64,000 bases of DNA from Dermacentor variabilis. Taxonomy: Eukaryota > Arthropoda > Arachnida > Ixodida > Ixodidae. The position numbers were made by a program, and so were the translations under genes. Numbering within the stretch: position 1 is the stretch's first letter; each line of letters starts with the position of its first letter. The stretch is from assembly GCF_050947875.1 (NCBI RefSeq), contig NC_134570.1, positions 240,056,584 through 240,120,583 of the forward strand. The letters run 5' to 3'. Below the pieces are notes generated by a model that was not told the origin of the DNA, did not search any database, and saw nothing but the letters and a program-made list of their open reading frames with translations. Of the stretch, positions 25,801-40,100 are shown piece by piece.

Positions 25801-28800
25801 CTTATTCGCATTACTCGCCTGGGCCAGGTAACCGAAATAAACAATGCCACCACATGAATGTGTGTTTGCACGCAAGCTGCCAACAGTGGCTGTCATTTTC
25901 GCATTGATTGTTGCTGTTTCACCAACAGTGGCGACGGCTTGACTGCGCTTTGACGTGCAAACTGTTAATGGTGCCTTTCAAGCAAGCCCTCGACTACTGC
26001 TTCTATTAGCTACCCGAATGAGTATTTTGGGCCTAAGTTAGGTAATGATGTTTGATAATTGTTCACTTATTCGTATTACTTGCCTGGGCCAGGTAACCGA
26101 AATAAACAATGCCACCATATGAATGTGTGTTGGCACGCAGGCTGCCAACTGTGGCTGTCATTTTCGCATTGATTGTTGCTGTTTCACCAACAGTGGCGAC
26201 GGCTTGAGTGCGCTTTCACGTGCAGACTGCTAATGGAACCTTTCAAGCGAGCCCTCGACTACTGATATTAATAGCTACCCGAATGAGTATTTTGGGCCTA
26301 ACTAAGCTAATGATGTTTGATAATTGTTCTCCTATTCGTTCTCTTATGTGTTCTCTTCGTTTGCAGTGGCTGTCATTTTCGCGTTGATTGCTGCTGTTTC
26401 ACCAACCGTGGCGACGGCTTGACTGCGCTTTGACGTGCAGACTGCTAATGGTAAATTTACAGCGAGCGCTCGACTACGGATATTAATAGCTACCCGAATG
26501 AGTATTTTGGGCCTAACTAAGCTTATGATGTTTGTTAATTGTTCTCTTGTTCGCATAACTTGCCTGGGCCAGGTAACCGAAATAAACAATGCCACCCTAT
26601 GAATGTGTGTTTGCACGCAAGCTGCCAACAGTGGCTGTCATTTTCGCATTGATTGTTGCTGTTTCAGCAACTGTGGCGACGGCTGGACTGAGGTTTGACG
26701 TGCAGACTGCTAATGGTACCTTTCAAGCGAGCCCTTGACTACGGATATTAATAGCTACCCGAATGAGTATTTTGGGCCTAACTAAGCTAATGATGTTTGT
26801 TAATTGTTCTCTTGTTCGCATTACTTGCCTGGGCCACGTAACCGAAATAAACAATGCCACCACATGAATGTGTGTTTGCACGCAAGCTGCCGAGAGTGGC
26901 TGTCATTTTCGCATTGATTGTTGTTGTTTGACCAACAGTGGTGACGGCTTAACTGCGCTTTGACGTGCAGACTGCTAATGGTACCTTTCAAGCGAGCTCT
27001 CGACTACTGCTATTAATAGCTATCCGAATGAGTATTTGGGACCTAACTAAGCTAATGATGTTTGATAATTGTACTCTTATTCGCATTAGTTTCCTGGTCG
27101 CGGTAACCAAAATAAAGAATGCCACCATATGAATGTGTGTTTGCTTCCAAGCAGCCAACAGTGGCTGTAATTTTCGCGTTGATTGCTGCTGCTTGACCAA
27201 CAGTTGCGACGGCTTGACAGTGCTTTAAAGTGGAGACTGCTAATGGTACCTTTCAAGCGAGCCCTCGACTACTGATATTATTAGCAACCCGAATGAGTAG
27301 TCTGGGCCTAACTAAGCTTATGATGTTTGATAATTGTTTTCTTATTCACATTACTTGCCTGGACCAGGTAACCAAAATAAACAATGCCTTCACATCAATG
27401 TGTGCTTGCACGCAAGCTGCCAACAGTGCCTGTCATTTTCGCATTGATTGTTGCAGTTTCACCTACAGTGGCGACGGCTTGACTGCGCTTTGACGTGCAG
27501 ACTGCTAATGGTACCTTTCAAGCGAGCCCTCGACTACTGCTATTAATAGCTACCCGAATGAGTATTTTGAGCCTAGCTAAGCTAATGATGTTTGATAATT
27601 GTTCTCTTATTCGCATTACTTGCCTTGACCAGGTAATCAAAATAAACAATGCCACCACGTGAATGTGTGTTTGCACGCAAGCTGCCAACAGTGGCTGTCA
27701 TTATCGCGTTTATTGCTGCTGTTTCACCAATAGTGGCGACGGCTTGACTGCGCTTTGATGTGCAGACTGCTAATGGTACCTTTCAAGCGAGCCCTCGACT
27801 ACTGATATTAATAGCTACCCGAATGAGTATTCTGGGCCTAATTAAGCTAATGATGTTTGATAATTGTACTCTTATTCGCATTAGTTGCCTGGGCCCGGTA
27901 ACCAAAATAAAAAATGCCGCCATATGAATGTGTGTTTGATTGCAAGCTGCCAACAGTGGCTGTCATTTTCGCGTTGGTAGCTGCCGTTTCACCAACTGTG
28001 GCGACGGCTTGACTACGCTTTGACGTGCAGACTGCTAATGGTACCTTTCAAGCGAGACCTCGACTACTGATATTAATGGCTACCCGCATGAGTATTCTGG
28101 GCCTAACTAAGCTAATGATGTTTGATAATTGTTCTCTTATTGGCATTACTTGCCTGGACCAGATAACCAAAATAAACAATGCCATCACATGAATGTGTGC
28201 TTGCATGCAAGCTGCCAACAGTAGCTGTCATTTTCGCATTGATTGTTGCTGTTACACCAAGAGTGGCGAAGGCTTGACTGCGCATTGACGTGCAGACTGC
28301 TAATGGTACCTTTTAAGCGAGACCTCGACTACTGATAATAATGGCTTCCCGCATGAGTATTCTGGGCATAACTAAGCTAATGATGTTTGATAATTGCTCT
28401 CATATTGGCATTACTTGCCTGGACCAGATAACCAAAATAAACAATGCCATCACATGAATGTGTGCTTGCATGCAAGCTGCCAACAGTAGCTGTCATTTTC
28501 GCGTTGATTGCTGCCGTTTCACCAACTGTGGCGACGGCTTGACTGCGCTTTGACGTGCAGACTGCTAATCGTACCTTTCAAGTGAGCCCTCGACTACTCA
28601 TATTAATAGCTACCCGAATGAGTATTTTGGGCGTAACTTAGCTAGTGATGTTTTATAATTGTTCTCTTATTCGCATTACTCGCCTGGGCCAGGTAACCGA
28701 AATAAACAATGCCACCACATGAATGTGTGTTTGCACGCAAGCTGCCAACAGTGGCTGTCATTTTCGCATTGATTGTTGCTGTTTCACCAACAGTGGCGAC

Positions 28801-31800
28801 GGCTTGACTGCGCTTTGACGTGCAAACTGTTAATGGTGCCTTTCAAGCAAGCCCTCGACTACTGCTTCTATTAGCTACCCGAATGAGTATTTTGGGCCTA
28901 AGTTAGGTAATGATGTTTGATAATTGTTCACTTATTCGTATTACTTGCCTGGGCCAGGTAACCGAAATAAACAATGCCACCATATGAATGTGTGTTGGCA
29001 CGCAGGCTGCCAACTGTGGCTGTCATTTTCGCATTGATTGTTGCTGTTTCACCAACAGTGGCGACGGCTTGAGTGCGCTTTCACGTGCAGACTGCTAATG
29101 GAACCTTTCAAGCGAGCCCTCGACTACTGATATTAATAGCTACCCGAATGAGTATTTTGGGCCTAACTAAGCTAATGATGTTTGATAATTGTTCTCCTAT
29201 TCGTTCTCTTATGTGTTCTCTTCGTTTGCAGTGGCTGTCATTTTCGCGTTGATTGCTGCTGTTTCACCAACCGTGGCGACGGCTTGACTGCGCTTTGACG
29301 TGCAGACTGCTAATGGTAAATTTACAGCGAGCGCTCGACTACGGATATTAATAGCTACCCGAATGAGTATTTTGGGCCTAACTAAGCTTATGATGTTTGT
29401 TAATTGTTCTCTTGTTCGCATAACTTGCCTGGGCCAGGTAACCGAAATAAACAATGCCACCCTATGAATGTGTGTTTGCACGCAAGCTGCCAACAGTGGC
29501 TGTCATTTTCGCATTGATTGTTGCTGTTTCAGCAACTGTGGCGACGGCTGGACTGAGGTTTGACGTGCAGACTGCTAATGGTACCTTTCAAGCGAGCCCT
29601 TGACTACGGATATTAATAGCTACCCGAATGAGTATTTTGGGCCTAACTAAGCTAATGATGTTTGTTAATTGTTCTCTTGTTCGCATTACTTGCCTGGGCC
29701 ACGTAACCGAAATAAACAATGCCACCACATGAATGTGTGTTTGCACGCAAGCTGCCGAGAGTGGCTGTCATTTTCGCATTGATTGTTGTTGTTTGACCAA
29801 CAGTGGTGACGGCTTAACTGCGCTTTGACGTGCAGACTGCTAATGGTACCTTTCAAGCGAGCTCTCGACTACTGCTATTAATAGCTATCCGAATGAGTAT
29901 TTGGGACCTAACTAAGCTAATGATGTTTGATAATTGTACTCTTATTCGCATTAGTTTCCTGGGCGCGGTAACCAAAATAAAGAATGCCACCATATGAATG
30001 TGTGTTTGCTTCCAAGCAGCCAACAGTGGCTGTAATTTTCGCGTTGATTGCTGCTGCTTGACCAACAGTTGCGACGGCTTGACAGTGCTTTAAAGTGGAG
30101 ACTGCTAATGGTACCTTTCAAGCGAGCCCTCGACTACTGATATTATTAGCAACCCGAATGAGTAGTCTGGGCCTAACTAAGCTTATGATGTTTGATAATT
30201 GTTTTCTTATTCACATTACTTGCCTGGACCAGGTAACCAAAATAAACAATGCCTTCACATCAATGTGTGCTTGCACGCAAGCTGCCAACAGTGCCTGTCA
30301 TTTTCGCATTGATTGTTGCAGTTTCACCTACAGTGGCGACGGCTTGACTGCGCTTTGACGTGCAGACTGCTAATGGTACCTTTCAAGCGAGCCCTCGACT
30401 ACTGCTATTAATAGCTACCCGAATGAGTATTTTGAGCCTAGCTAAGCTAATGATGTTTGATAATTGTTCTCTTATTCGCATTACTTGCCTTGACCAGGTA
30501 ATCAAAATAAACAATGGCACCACGTGAATGTGTGTTTGCACGCAAGCTGCCAACAGTGGCTGTCATTATCGCGTTTATTGCTGCTGTTTCACCAATAGTG
30601 GCGACGGCTTGACTGCGCTTTGATGTGCAGACTGCTAATGGTACCTTTCAAGCGAGCCCTCGACTACTGATATTAATAGCTACCCGAATGAGTATTCTGG
30701 GCCTAATTAAGCTAATGATGTTTGATAATTGTACTCTTATTCGCATTAGTTGCCTGGGCCCGGTAACCAAAATAAAAAATGCCGCCATATGAATGTGTGT
30801 TTGATTGCAAGCTGCCAACAGTGGCTGTCATTTTCGCGTTGGTAGCTGCCGTTTCACCAACTGTGGCGACGGCTTGACTACGCTTTGACGTGCAGACTGC
30901 TAATGGTACCTTTCAAGCGAGACCTCGACTACTGATATTAATGGCTACCCGCATGAGTATTCTGGGCCTAACTAAGCTAATGATGTTTGATAATTGTTCT
31001 CTTATTGGCATTACTTGCCTGGACCAGATAACCAAAATAAACAATGCCATCACATGAATGTGTGCTTGCATGCAAGCTGCCAACAGTAGCTGTCATTTTC
31101 GCATTGATTGTTGCTGTTACACCAAGAGTGGCGAAGGCTTGACTGCGCATTGACGTGCAGACTGCTAATGGTACCTTTTAAGCGAGACCTCGACTACTGA
31201 TAATAATGGCTTCCCGCATGAGTATTCTGGGCATAACTAAGCTAATGATGTTTGATAATTGCTCTCATATTGGCATTACTTGCCTGGACCAGATAACCAA
31301 AATAAACAATGCCATCACATGAATGTGTGCTTGCATGCAAGCTGCCAACAGTAGCTGTCATTTTCGCGTTGATTGCTGCCGTTTCACCAACTGTGGCGAC
31401 GGCTTGACTGCGCTTTGACGTGCAGACTGCTAATCGTACCTTTCAAGTGAGCCCTCGACTACTCATATTAATAGCTACCCGAATGAGTATTTTGGGCGTA
31501 ACTTAGCTAGTGATGTTTTATAATTGTTCTCTTATTCGCATTACTCGCCTGGGCCAGGTAACCGAAATAAACAATGCCACCACATGAATGTGTGTTTGCA
31601 CGCAAGCTGCCAACAGTGGCTGTCATTTTCGCATTGATTGTTGCTGTTTCACCAACAGTGGCGACGGCTTGACTGCGCTTTGACGTGCAAACTGTTAATG
31701 GTGCCTTTCAAGCAAGCCCACGACTACTGCTTCTATTAGCTACCCGAATGAGTATTTTGGGCCTAAGTTAGGTAATGATGTTTGATAATTGTTCACTTAT

Positions 31801-34702
31801 TCGTATTACTTGCCTGGGCCAGGTAACCGAAATAAACAATGCCACCATATGAATGTGTGTTGGCACGCAGGCTGCCAACTGTGGCTGTCATTTTCGCATT
31901 GATTGTTGCTGTTTCACCAACAGTGGCGACGGCTTGAGTGCGCTTTCACGTGCAGACTGCTAATGGAACCTTTCAAGCGAGCCCTCGACTACTGATATTA
32001 ATAGCTACCCGAATGAGTATTTTGGGCCTAACTAAGCTAATGATGTTTGATAATTGTTCTCCTATTCGTTCTCTTATGTGTTCTCTTCGTTTGCAGTGGC
32101 TGTCATTTTCGCGTTGATTGCTGCTGTTTCACCAACCGTGGCGACGGCTTGACTGCGCTTTGACGTGCAGACTGCTAATGGTAAATTTACAGCGAGCGCT
32201 CGACTACGGATATTAATAGCTACCCGAATGAGTATTTTGGGCCTAACTAAGCTTATGATGTTTGTTAATTGTTCTCTTGTTCGCATAACTTGCCTGGGCC
32301 AGGTAACCGAAATAAACAATGCCACCCTATGAATGTGTGTTTGCACGCAAGCTGCCAACAGTGGCTGTCATTTTCGCATTGATTGTTGCTGTTTCAGCAA
32401 CTGTGGCGACGGCTGGACTGAGGTTTGACGTGCAGACTGCTAATGGTACCTTTCAAGCGAGCCCTTGACTACGGATATTAATAGCTACCCGAATGAGTAT
32501 TTTGGGCCTAACTAAGCTAATGATGTTTGTTAATTGTTCTCTTGTTCGCATTACTTGCCTGGGCCACGTAACCGAAATAAACAATGCCACCACATGAATG
32601 TGTGTTTGCACGCAAGCTGCCGAGAGTGGCTGTCATTTTCGCATTGATTGTTGTTGTTTGACCAACAGTGGTGACGGCTTAACTGCGCTTTGACGTGCAG
32701 ACTGCTAATGGTACCTTTCAAGCGAGCTCTCGACTACTGCTATTAATAGCTATCCGAATGAGTATTTGGGACCTAACTAAGCTAATGATGTTTGATAATT
32801 GTACTCTTATTCGCATTAGTTTCCTGGGCGCGGTAACCAAAATAAAGAATGCCACCATATGAATGTGTGTTTGCTTCCAAGCAGCCAACAGTGGCTGTAA
32901 TTTTCGCGTTGATTGCTGCTGCTTGACCAACAGTTGCGACGGCTTGACAGTGCTTTAAAGTGGAGACTGCTAATGGTACCTTTCAAGCGAGCCCTCGACT
33001 ACTGATATTATTAGCAACCCGAATGAGTAGTCTGGGCCTAACTAAGCTTATGATGTTTGATAATTGTTTTCTTATTCACATTACTTGCCTGGACCAGGTA
33101 ACCAAAATAAACAATGCCTTCACATCAATGTGTGCTTGCACGCAAGCTGCCAACAGTGCCTGTCATTTTCGCATTGATTGTTGCAGTTTCACCTACAGTG
33201 GCGACGGCTTGACTGCGCTTTGACGTGCAGACTGCTAATGGTACCTTTCAAGCGAGCCCTCGACTACTGCTATTAATAGCTACCCGAATGAGTATTTTGA
33301 GCCTAGCTAAGCTAATGATGTTTGATAATTGTTCTCTTATTCGCATTACTTGCCTTGACCAGGTAATCAAAATAAACAATGCCACCACGTGAATGTGTGT
33401 TTGCACGCAAGCTGCCAACAGTGGCTGTCATTATCGCGTTTATTGCTGCTGTTTCACCAATAGTGGCGACGGCTTGACTGCGCTTTGATGTGCAGACTGC
33501 TAATGGTACCTTTCAAGCGAGCCCTCGACTACTGATATTAATAGCTACCCGAATGAGTATTCTGGGCCTAATTAAGCTAATGATGTTTGATAATTGTACT
33601 CTTATTCGCATTAGTTGCCTGGGCCCGGTAACCAAAATAAAAAATGCCACCATATGAATGTGTGTTTGATTGCAAGCTGCCAACAGTGGCTGTCATTTTC
33701 GCGTTGGTAGCTGCCGTTTCACCAACTGTGGCGACGGCTTGACTACGCTTTGACGTGCAGACTGCTAATGGTACCTTTCAAGCGAGACCTCGACTACTGA
33801 TATTAATGGCTACCCGCATGAGTATTCTGGGCCTAACTAAGCTAATGATGTTTGATAATTGTTCTCTTATTGGCATTACTTGCCTGGACCAGATAACCAA
33901 AATAAACAATGCCATCACATGAATGTGTGCTTGCATGCTAGCTGCCAACAGTAGCTGTCATTTTCGCATTGATTGTTGCTGTTACACCAAGAGTGGCGAA
34001 GGCTTGACTGCGCATTGACGTGCAGACTGCTAATGGTACCTTTTAAGCGAGACCTCGACTACTGATATTAATGGCTTCCCGCATGAGTATTCTGGGCATA
34101 ACTAAGCTAATGATGTTTGATAATTGCTCTCATATTGGCATTACTTGCCTGGACCAGATAACCAAAATAAACAATGCCATCACATGAATGTGTGCTTGCA
34201 TGCAAGCTGCCAACAGTAGCTGTCATTTTCGCGTTGATTGCTGCCGTTTCACCAACTGTGGCGACGGCTTGACTGCGCTTTGACGTGCAGACTGCTAATC
34301 GTACCTTTCAAGTGAGCCCTCGACTACTCATATTAATAGCTACCCGAATGAGTATTTTGGGCGTAACTTAGCTAGTGATGTTTTATAATTGTTCTCTTAT
34401 TCGCATTATTCGCCTGGGCCAGGTAACCGAAATAAACAATGCCACCACATGAATGTGTGTTTGCACGCAAGCTGCCAACAGTGGCTGTCATTTTCGCATT
34501 GATTGTTGCTGTTTCACCAACAGTGGCGACGGCTTGACTGCGCTTTGACGTGCAAACTGTTAATGGTGCCTTTCAAGCAAGCCCTCGACTACTGCTTCTA
34601 TTAGCTACCCGAATGAGTATTTTGGGCCTAAGTTAGGTAATGATGTTTGATAATTGTTCACTTATTCGTATTACTTGCCTGGGCCAGGTAACCGAAATAA
34701 AC
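16855..34702. repeat. Satellite, 11-mer higher-order repeat, period 2865 bp, about 6.2 copies
   Basis: This is the main homogenised block. One unit, read in the second copy, has monomers m1 20486-20700 (215 bp), m2 20701, m3 20966, m4 21231, m5 21496, m6 21761, m7 22026, m8 22291, m9 22556, m10 22821 and m11 23086-23350 (265 bp each), summing to 2865. The period is exact: the m1 landmark recurs at 17621, 20486, 23351, 26216, 29081 and 31946. Copies differ by only scattered single bases, whereas monomers within a unit differ strongly. Identity stops near 34702, about 655 bp into a seventh copy. No gene is seen. Confidence 0.97.
20486..20700. repeat. 215-bp truncated satellite monomer (type m1)
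   Basis: This monomer has a net loss of 50 bp. The segment holding the CCTGGnCCAGG dyad, AATAAA and CACATGAATGTG is gone. In its place are three 12-bp units beginning GTTCTC at 20596, 20608 and 20620, followed by TTTGCAG joined to the normal TGGCTGTC. The same junction marks 13 monomers, starting at 11627, 14756, 17621, 20486, 23351, 26216, 29081, 31946, 37460, 39000, 47536, 54638 and 58298. It is therefore an old subtype that was amplified. Some copies read TTTACAG instead. Confidence 0.93.
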
Positions 34703-37109
34703 TATGTCACCACATGAATGTGTGTTTGCACGCAAGCTGCGAACAGTGGCTGTCATTTTCGCATTGATTGTTTCTGTTTCAGCAACTGTGGCGACGGCTG
34801 GACTGTGGTTTGACGTGCAGACTGCTAATGGTACCTTTCAAGCGAGCCCTCGACTACTGATATTATTAGCAACCCGAATGAGTAGTCTGGGCCTAACTAA
34901 GCGTATGATGTTTGATAATTGTTTTCTTATTCGCATTACTTGCCTGGACCAGGTAATCAAAATAAACAATGCCACCACGTGAATGTGTGCTTGCACGCAA
35001 GCTGCCAACAGTGGCTGTCATTTTCGCGTTGATTGCTGCTGTTTCACCAATAGTGGCGACGGCTTGACTGCGCTTTGATGTGCAGACTGCTAATGGTACC
35101 TTTCAAGCGAGCCCTCGACTACTGATATTAATAGCTACCCGAATGAGTATTCTGGGCCTAACTAAGCTAATGATGTTTGATAATTGTACTTTTATTCGCA
35201 TTAGTTGCCTGGGCCCGGTAACCAAAATAAAAAATGCCACTACATGAATGTGTGTTTGCACGCAAGCTGCCAACAGTGGCTGTCATTTTCGCATTGATTG
35301 TTGCTGTTTCACCAACAGTGGCGACGGCTTGACTGCGCTTTGACGTGCAGACTGCTAATGGTACCTTTCAAGCGGGCCCTCGACTACTGATATTAATAGC
35401 TACCCGAATGAGTATTTTGGGCCTAACTAAGCTAATGATGTTTTAAAATGGTACTCTTATTCTCATTACTTGCCTGGGCCCGGTAACCAAAATAAACAAT
35501 GCCACCATATGAATGTGTGTTTGATTGCAAGCTGCCAACAGTGGCTGTCATTTTCCCATTGATTGTAGGTGTTTCACCAAGAGTGGCGACGGCTTGACTG
35601 CGCTTTGACGTGCACACTGCTAATGGTACCTTTCAAGCGAGCCCTGGCCTACTGATATTAATAGCTACCCGAATGAGTATTCTGGGCCTAACTAAGCTAA
35701 TGATGCTTGATAATTGATCATTTATTCGCATTACTTGCCTGGGTCAGGTAACCGAAATAAACAATGCCACCACATTAATGTGTGTTCGCACGCAAGCTGC
35801 CAACAGTGGCTGTCATTTTCGCATTGATTGTTGCTGCTTGACCAACAGTGGCGACGGCTCGACTGTGCTTTAACATGCAGACTGCTAATGGTGCCTTTCA
35901 AGCTTACCCTCGACTACTGCTATTAATAGGTACTCGAATGAGTATTTTGGGCCTAACTAAGCTAATGATGTTTGATGATTGTTCTCTTATTCGTATTACT
36001 TGCCTGGACCAGGTAACCAAAATAAACAATGCCGTCACATGAATGTGTGTATGCACGCAAGATGCCAACAGTGGCTGTCATTTTCGCGTTGATTGCTGCT
36101 GTTTCACCAATAGTGGCGACGGCTTGACTGCGCTTTGACGTGCAGAATGCTAATGGTACCTTTACAGCGAGCCCTCGACTACTGATAATAATAGCTACCC
36201 GAATGTGTATTTTGGGCCTAACTAAGCTAATGATGTTTGATGATTGTTCTCTTATTCGCATTACTTGCCTGGACCAGGCAACCAAAATAATATATGCCAC
36301 CATATGAATGTGTGTTTGATTGCAAGCTGCCAACAGTGACTGTCATTTTCGCGTTGGTAGCTGCCATTTCACCAACTGTGGCGACGGCTTGACTGCGCTT
36401 TGACGTGCAGACTGCTAATGGTACCATTCAAGCGAGACCTCGACTACTGATATTAATGGCTACACGCATGAGTATTCTGGGCCTAACTAAGCTAATGATG
36501 TTTGATAATTGCTCTCTTTTTCGCATTACTTGCCTGGACCAGATAACCAAAATAAACAATGCCATCACATGAATGTGTGCTTGCATGCAAGCTGCCAACA
36601 GTAGCTGTCATTTTCGCATTGATTGTTGCTGTTTCACCAAGAGTGGCGACGGCTTGACTGCGCTTTGACGTGCAGACTGCTAATGGTACCTTTTAAGCGA
36701 GCCCTCGACTACTGCTATTAATAGCAACCCCAATAAGTATTTTGGCCTAACTAAGCTAATGATGTTTGATAATTGTACTCTTATTCTCTTTAATTGCCTG
36801 GGCCCGGTAACCAAAATAAAGAATGCCACCATATGAATGTGCGTTTGATTGCAAGCTGCCAACAGTAGCTGTCATTTTCGCGTTGATTGCTGCCGTTTCA
36901 CCAACTGTGGCGACGGCTTGACTGCGCTTTGACGTGCAGACTGCTAATCGTACCTTTGAAGTGAGCCCTCGACTACTCATATTAATAGCTACCCGAATGA
37001 GTATTTTGGGCGTAACTAAGCTAATGATGTTTGATAATTGTTCTCTTATTCGCATTACTTGCCTGGGCCAGGTAACCGAAATAAACAATGCCACGACAAG
37101 AATGTGTGT
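34703..37109. repeat. Satellite, irregular monomers between the 11-mer and 6-mer blocks
   Basis: About nine monomers of mixed subclasses lie here. One carries the unusual ATGTTTTAAAATGG near 35440; relatives are found near 40639 and 55487. Another carries the ATGATGCTTGATAATTG variant near 35702, with relatives near 40899, 48905 and 55740. A monomer near 36730 has CCAATAAGTATTTTGGCC, one base shorter than usual. No gene is seen. Confidence 0.88.
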
Positions 37110-40100
37110 TTGCACGTAAGCAGCCAACAGTGGCTGTCATTTTCGCATTGATTGTTGCTGTTTCACCAACAGTGGCGACGGCTTGACTGCGCTTTGACCT
37201 GCAGACTGTTAATGGTGCCTTTCAAGCAAGCCCTCGACTACTGCTACTATTAGCTACCCAAATGAGTATGTTGGGCCTAAGTTAGGTAATGATGTTTGAT
37301 AATTGTTCACTTATTCGTATTACTTGCCTGGGCCAGGTAACCGAAATAAACAATGCCACCATATGAATGTGTGTTGGCATGCAAGCTGCCAAATGTGGCT
37401 GTCATTTTCGCATTGATTGTTGCTGTTTCACCAACAGTGGCGACGGCTTGAGTGCGCTTTGACGTGCAGACTGCTAATGGAACCTTTCAAGCGAGCCCTC
37501 GACTACTGATATTAATAGCTACCCGAATGAGTATTTTGGGCCTAACTAAGCTAATGATGTTTGATAATTGTTCTCCTATTCGTTCTCTTATGTGTTCTCT
37601 TCATTTACAGTGGCTGTCATTTTAGCGTTGATTGCTGCTGTTTCACCAACAGTGGCGACGGCTTGACTGCGCTTTGACGTGCAGACTGCTAATGGTAAAT
37701 TTACAGCGAGCCCTCGACTACGGATATTAATAGCTACCCGAATGAGTATTTTGGGCCTAACTAAGCTAATGATGTTTGTTATTTGTTCTCTTGTTCGCAT
37801 TACTTGCCTGTGCCAGGTAACCGAAATAAACAATGCCACCACATGAATGTGTGTTTGCACGCAAGCTGCCAACAGTGGCTGTCATTTTCGCATTGATTGT
37901 TGTTGTTTCACCAACAGTGGTGACGGCTTGACTGCGCTTTGACGTGCAGACTGCTAATGGTACCTTTCAAGCGAGCTCTCGGCTACTGCTATTAATAGCT
38001 ATCCGAATGTGTATTTGGGACCTAACTAAGCTAATGATCTTTGATAATTGTACTCTTATTCGCATTAGTTTCCTGGGCGCGGTAACCAAAATAAAGAATG
38101 CCACCATATGAATGTGTGTTTGCTTCCAAGCAGCCAACAGTGGCTGTAATTTTCGCGTTGATTGCTGCTGCTTGACCTACAGTTGCGACGGCTTGACAGT
38201 GCTTTAACGTGCAGACTGCTAATGGTACCTTTCAAGCGAGCCCTCGACTACTGATATTATTAGCAACCCGAATGAGTAGTCTGGGCCTAACTAAGCTTAT
38301 GATGTTTGATAATTGTTTTCTTATTCGCATTACTTGCCTGGACCAGGTAACCAAAATAAACAATGCCTTCACATGAATGTGTGCTTGCACGCAAGCTGCC
38401 AACAGTGGCTGTCATTTTCGCATTGATTGTTGCAGTTTCACCAACAGTGGCGACGGCTTGACTGTGCTTTGAAGTGCAGACTGCTAATGGTACCTTTCAA
38501 GCGAGCCCTCGACTACTGCTATTAATAGCTACCCGAATGAGTATTTTGAGCCTAGCTAAGCTAATGATGTTTGATAATTGTTCTCTTATTCGCATTACTT
38601 GCCTGGGCCAGGTAACCGAAATAAACAATGCCACCACATGAATGTGTGTTTGCACGTAAGCTGCCAACAGTGGCTGTCATTTTCGCATTGATTGTTGCTG
38701 TTTCACCAACAGTGGCGACGGCTTGACTGCGCTTTGACGTGCAGACTGTTAATGGTGCCTTTCAAGCAAGCCCTCGACTACTGCTACTATTAGCTACCCG
38801 AATGAGTATTTTGGGCCTAAATTAGGTAATGATGTTTGATAATTGTTCACTTATTCTTATTACTTGCCTGGGCCAGGTAACCGAAATAAACAATGCCACC
38901 ATATGAATGTGTGTTGGCATGCAAGCTGCCAAATGTGGCTGTCATTTTCGCATTGATTGTTGCTGTTTCACCAACAGTGGCGACGGCTTGAATGCGCTTT
39001 GACGTGCAGACTGCTAATGGAACCTTTCAAGCGAGCCCTCGACTACTGATATTAATAGCTACCCGAATGAGTATTTTGGGCCTAACTAAGCTAATGATGT
39101 TTGATAATTGTTCTCCTATTCGTTCTCTTATGTGTTCTCTTCATTTACAGTGGCTGTCATTTTAGCGTTGATTGCTGCTGTTTCACCAACAGTGGCGACG
39201 GCTTGACTGCGCTTTGACGTGCAGACTGCTAATGGTAAATTTACAGCGAGCCCTCGACTACGGATATTAATAGCTACCCGAATGAGTATTTTGGGCCTAA
39301 CTAAGCTAATGATGTTTGTTATTTGTTCTCTTGTTCGCATTACTTGCCTGGGCCAGGTAACCGAAATAAACAATGCCACCACATGAATGTGTGTTTGCAC
39401 GGAAGCTGCCAACAGTGGCTGTCATTTTCGCATTGATTGTTGTTGTTTCACCAACAGTGGTGACGGCTTGACTGCGCTTTGACGTGCAGACTGCTAATGG
39501 TACCTTTCAAGCGAGCTCTCGGCTACTGCTATTAATAGCTATCCGAATGAGTATTTGGGACCTAACTAAGCTAATGATCTTTGATAATTGTACTCTTATT
39601 CGCATTAGTTTCCTGGGCGCGGTAACCAAAATAAAGAATGCCACCATATGAATGTGTGTTTGCTTCCAAGCAGCCAACAGTGGCTGTAATTTTCGCGTTG
39701 ATTGCTGCTGCTTGACCAACAGTTGCGACGGCTTGACAGTGCTTTAACGTGCAGACTGCTAATGGTACCTTTCAAGCGAGCCCTCGACTACTGATATTAT
39801 TAGCAACCCGAATGAGTAGTCTGGGCCTAACTAAGCTTATGATGTTTGATAATTGTTTTCTTATTCGCATTACTTGCCTGGACCAGGTAACCAAAATAAA
39901 CAATGCCTTCACATGAATGTGTGCTTGCACGCAAGCTGCCAACAGTGGCTGTCATTTTCGCATTGATTGTTGCAGTTTCACCAACAGTGGCGACGGCTTG
40001 ACTGTGCTTTGAAGTGCAGACTGCTAATGGTACCTTTCAAGCGAGCCCTCGACTACTGCTATTAATAGCTACCCGAATGAGTATTTTGAGCCTAGCTAAG

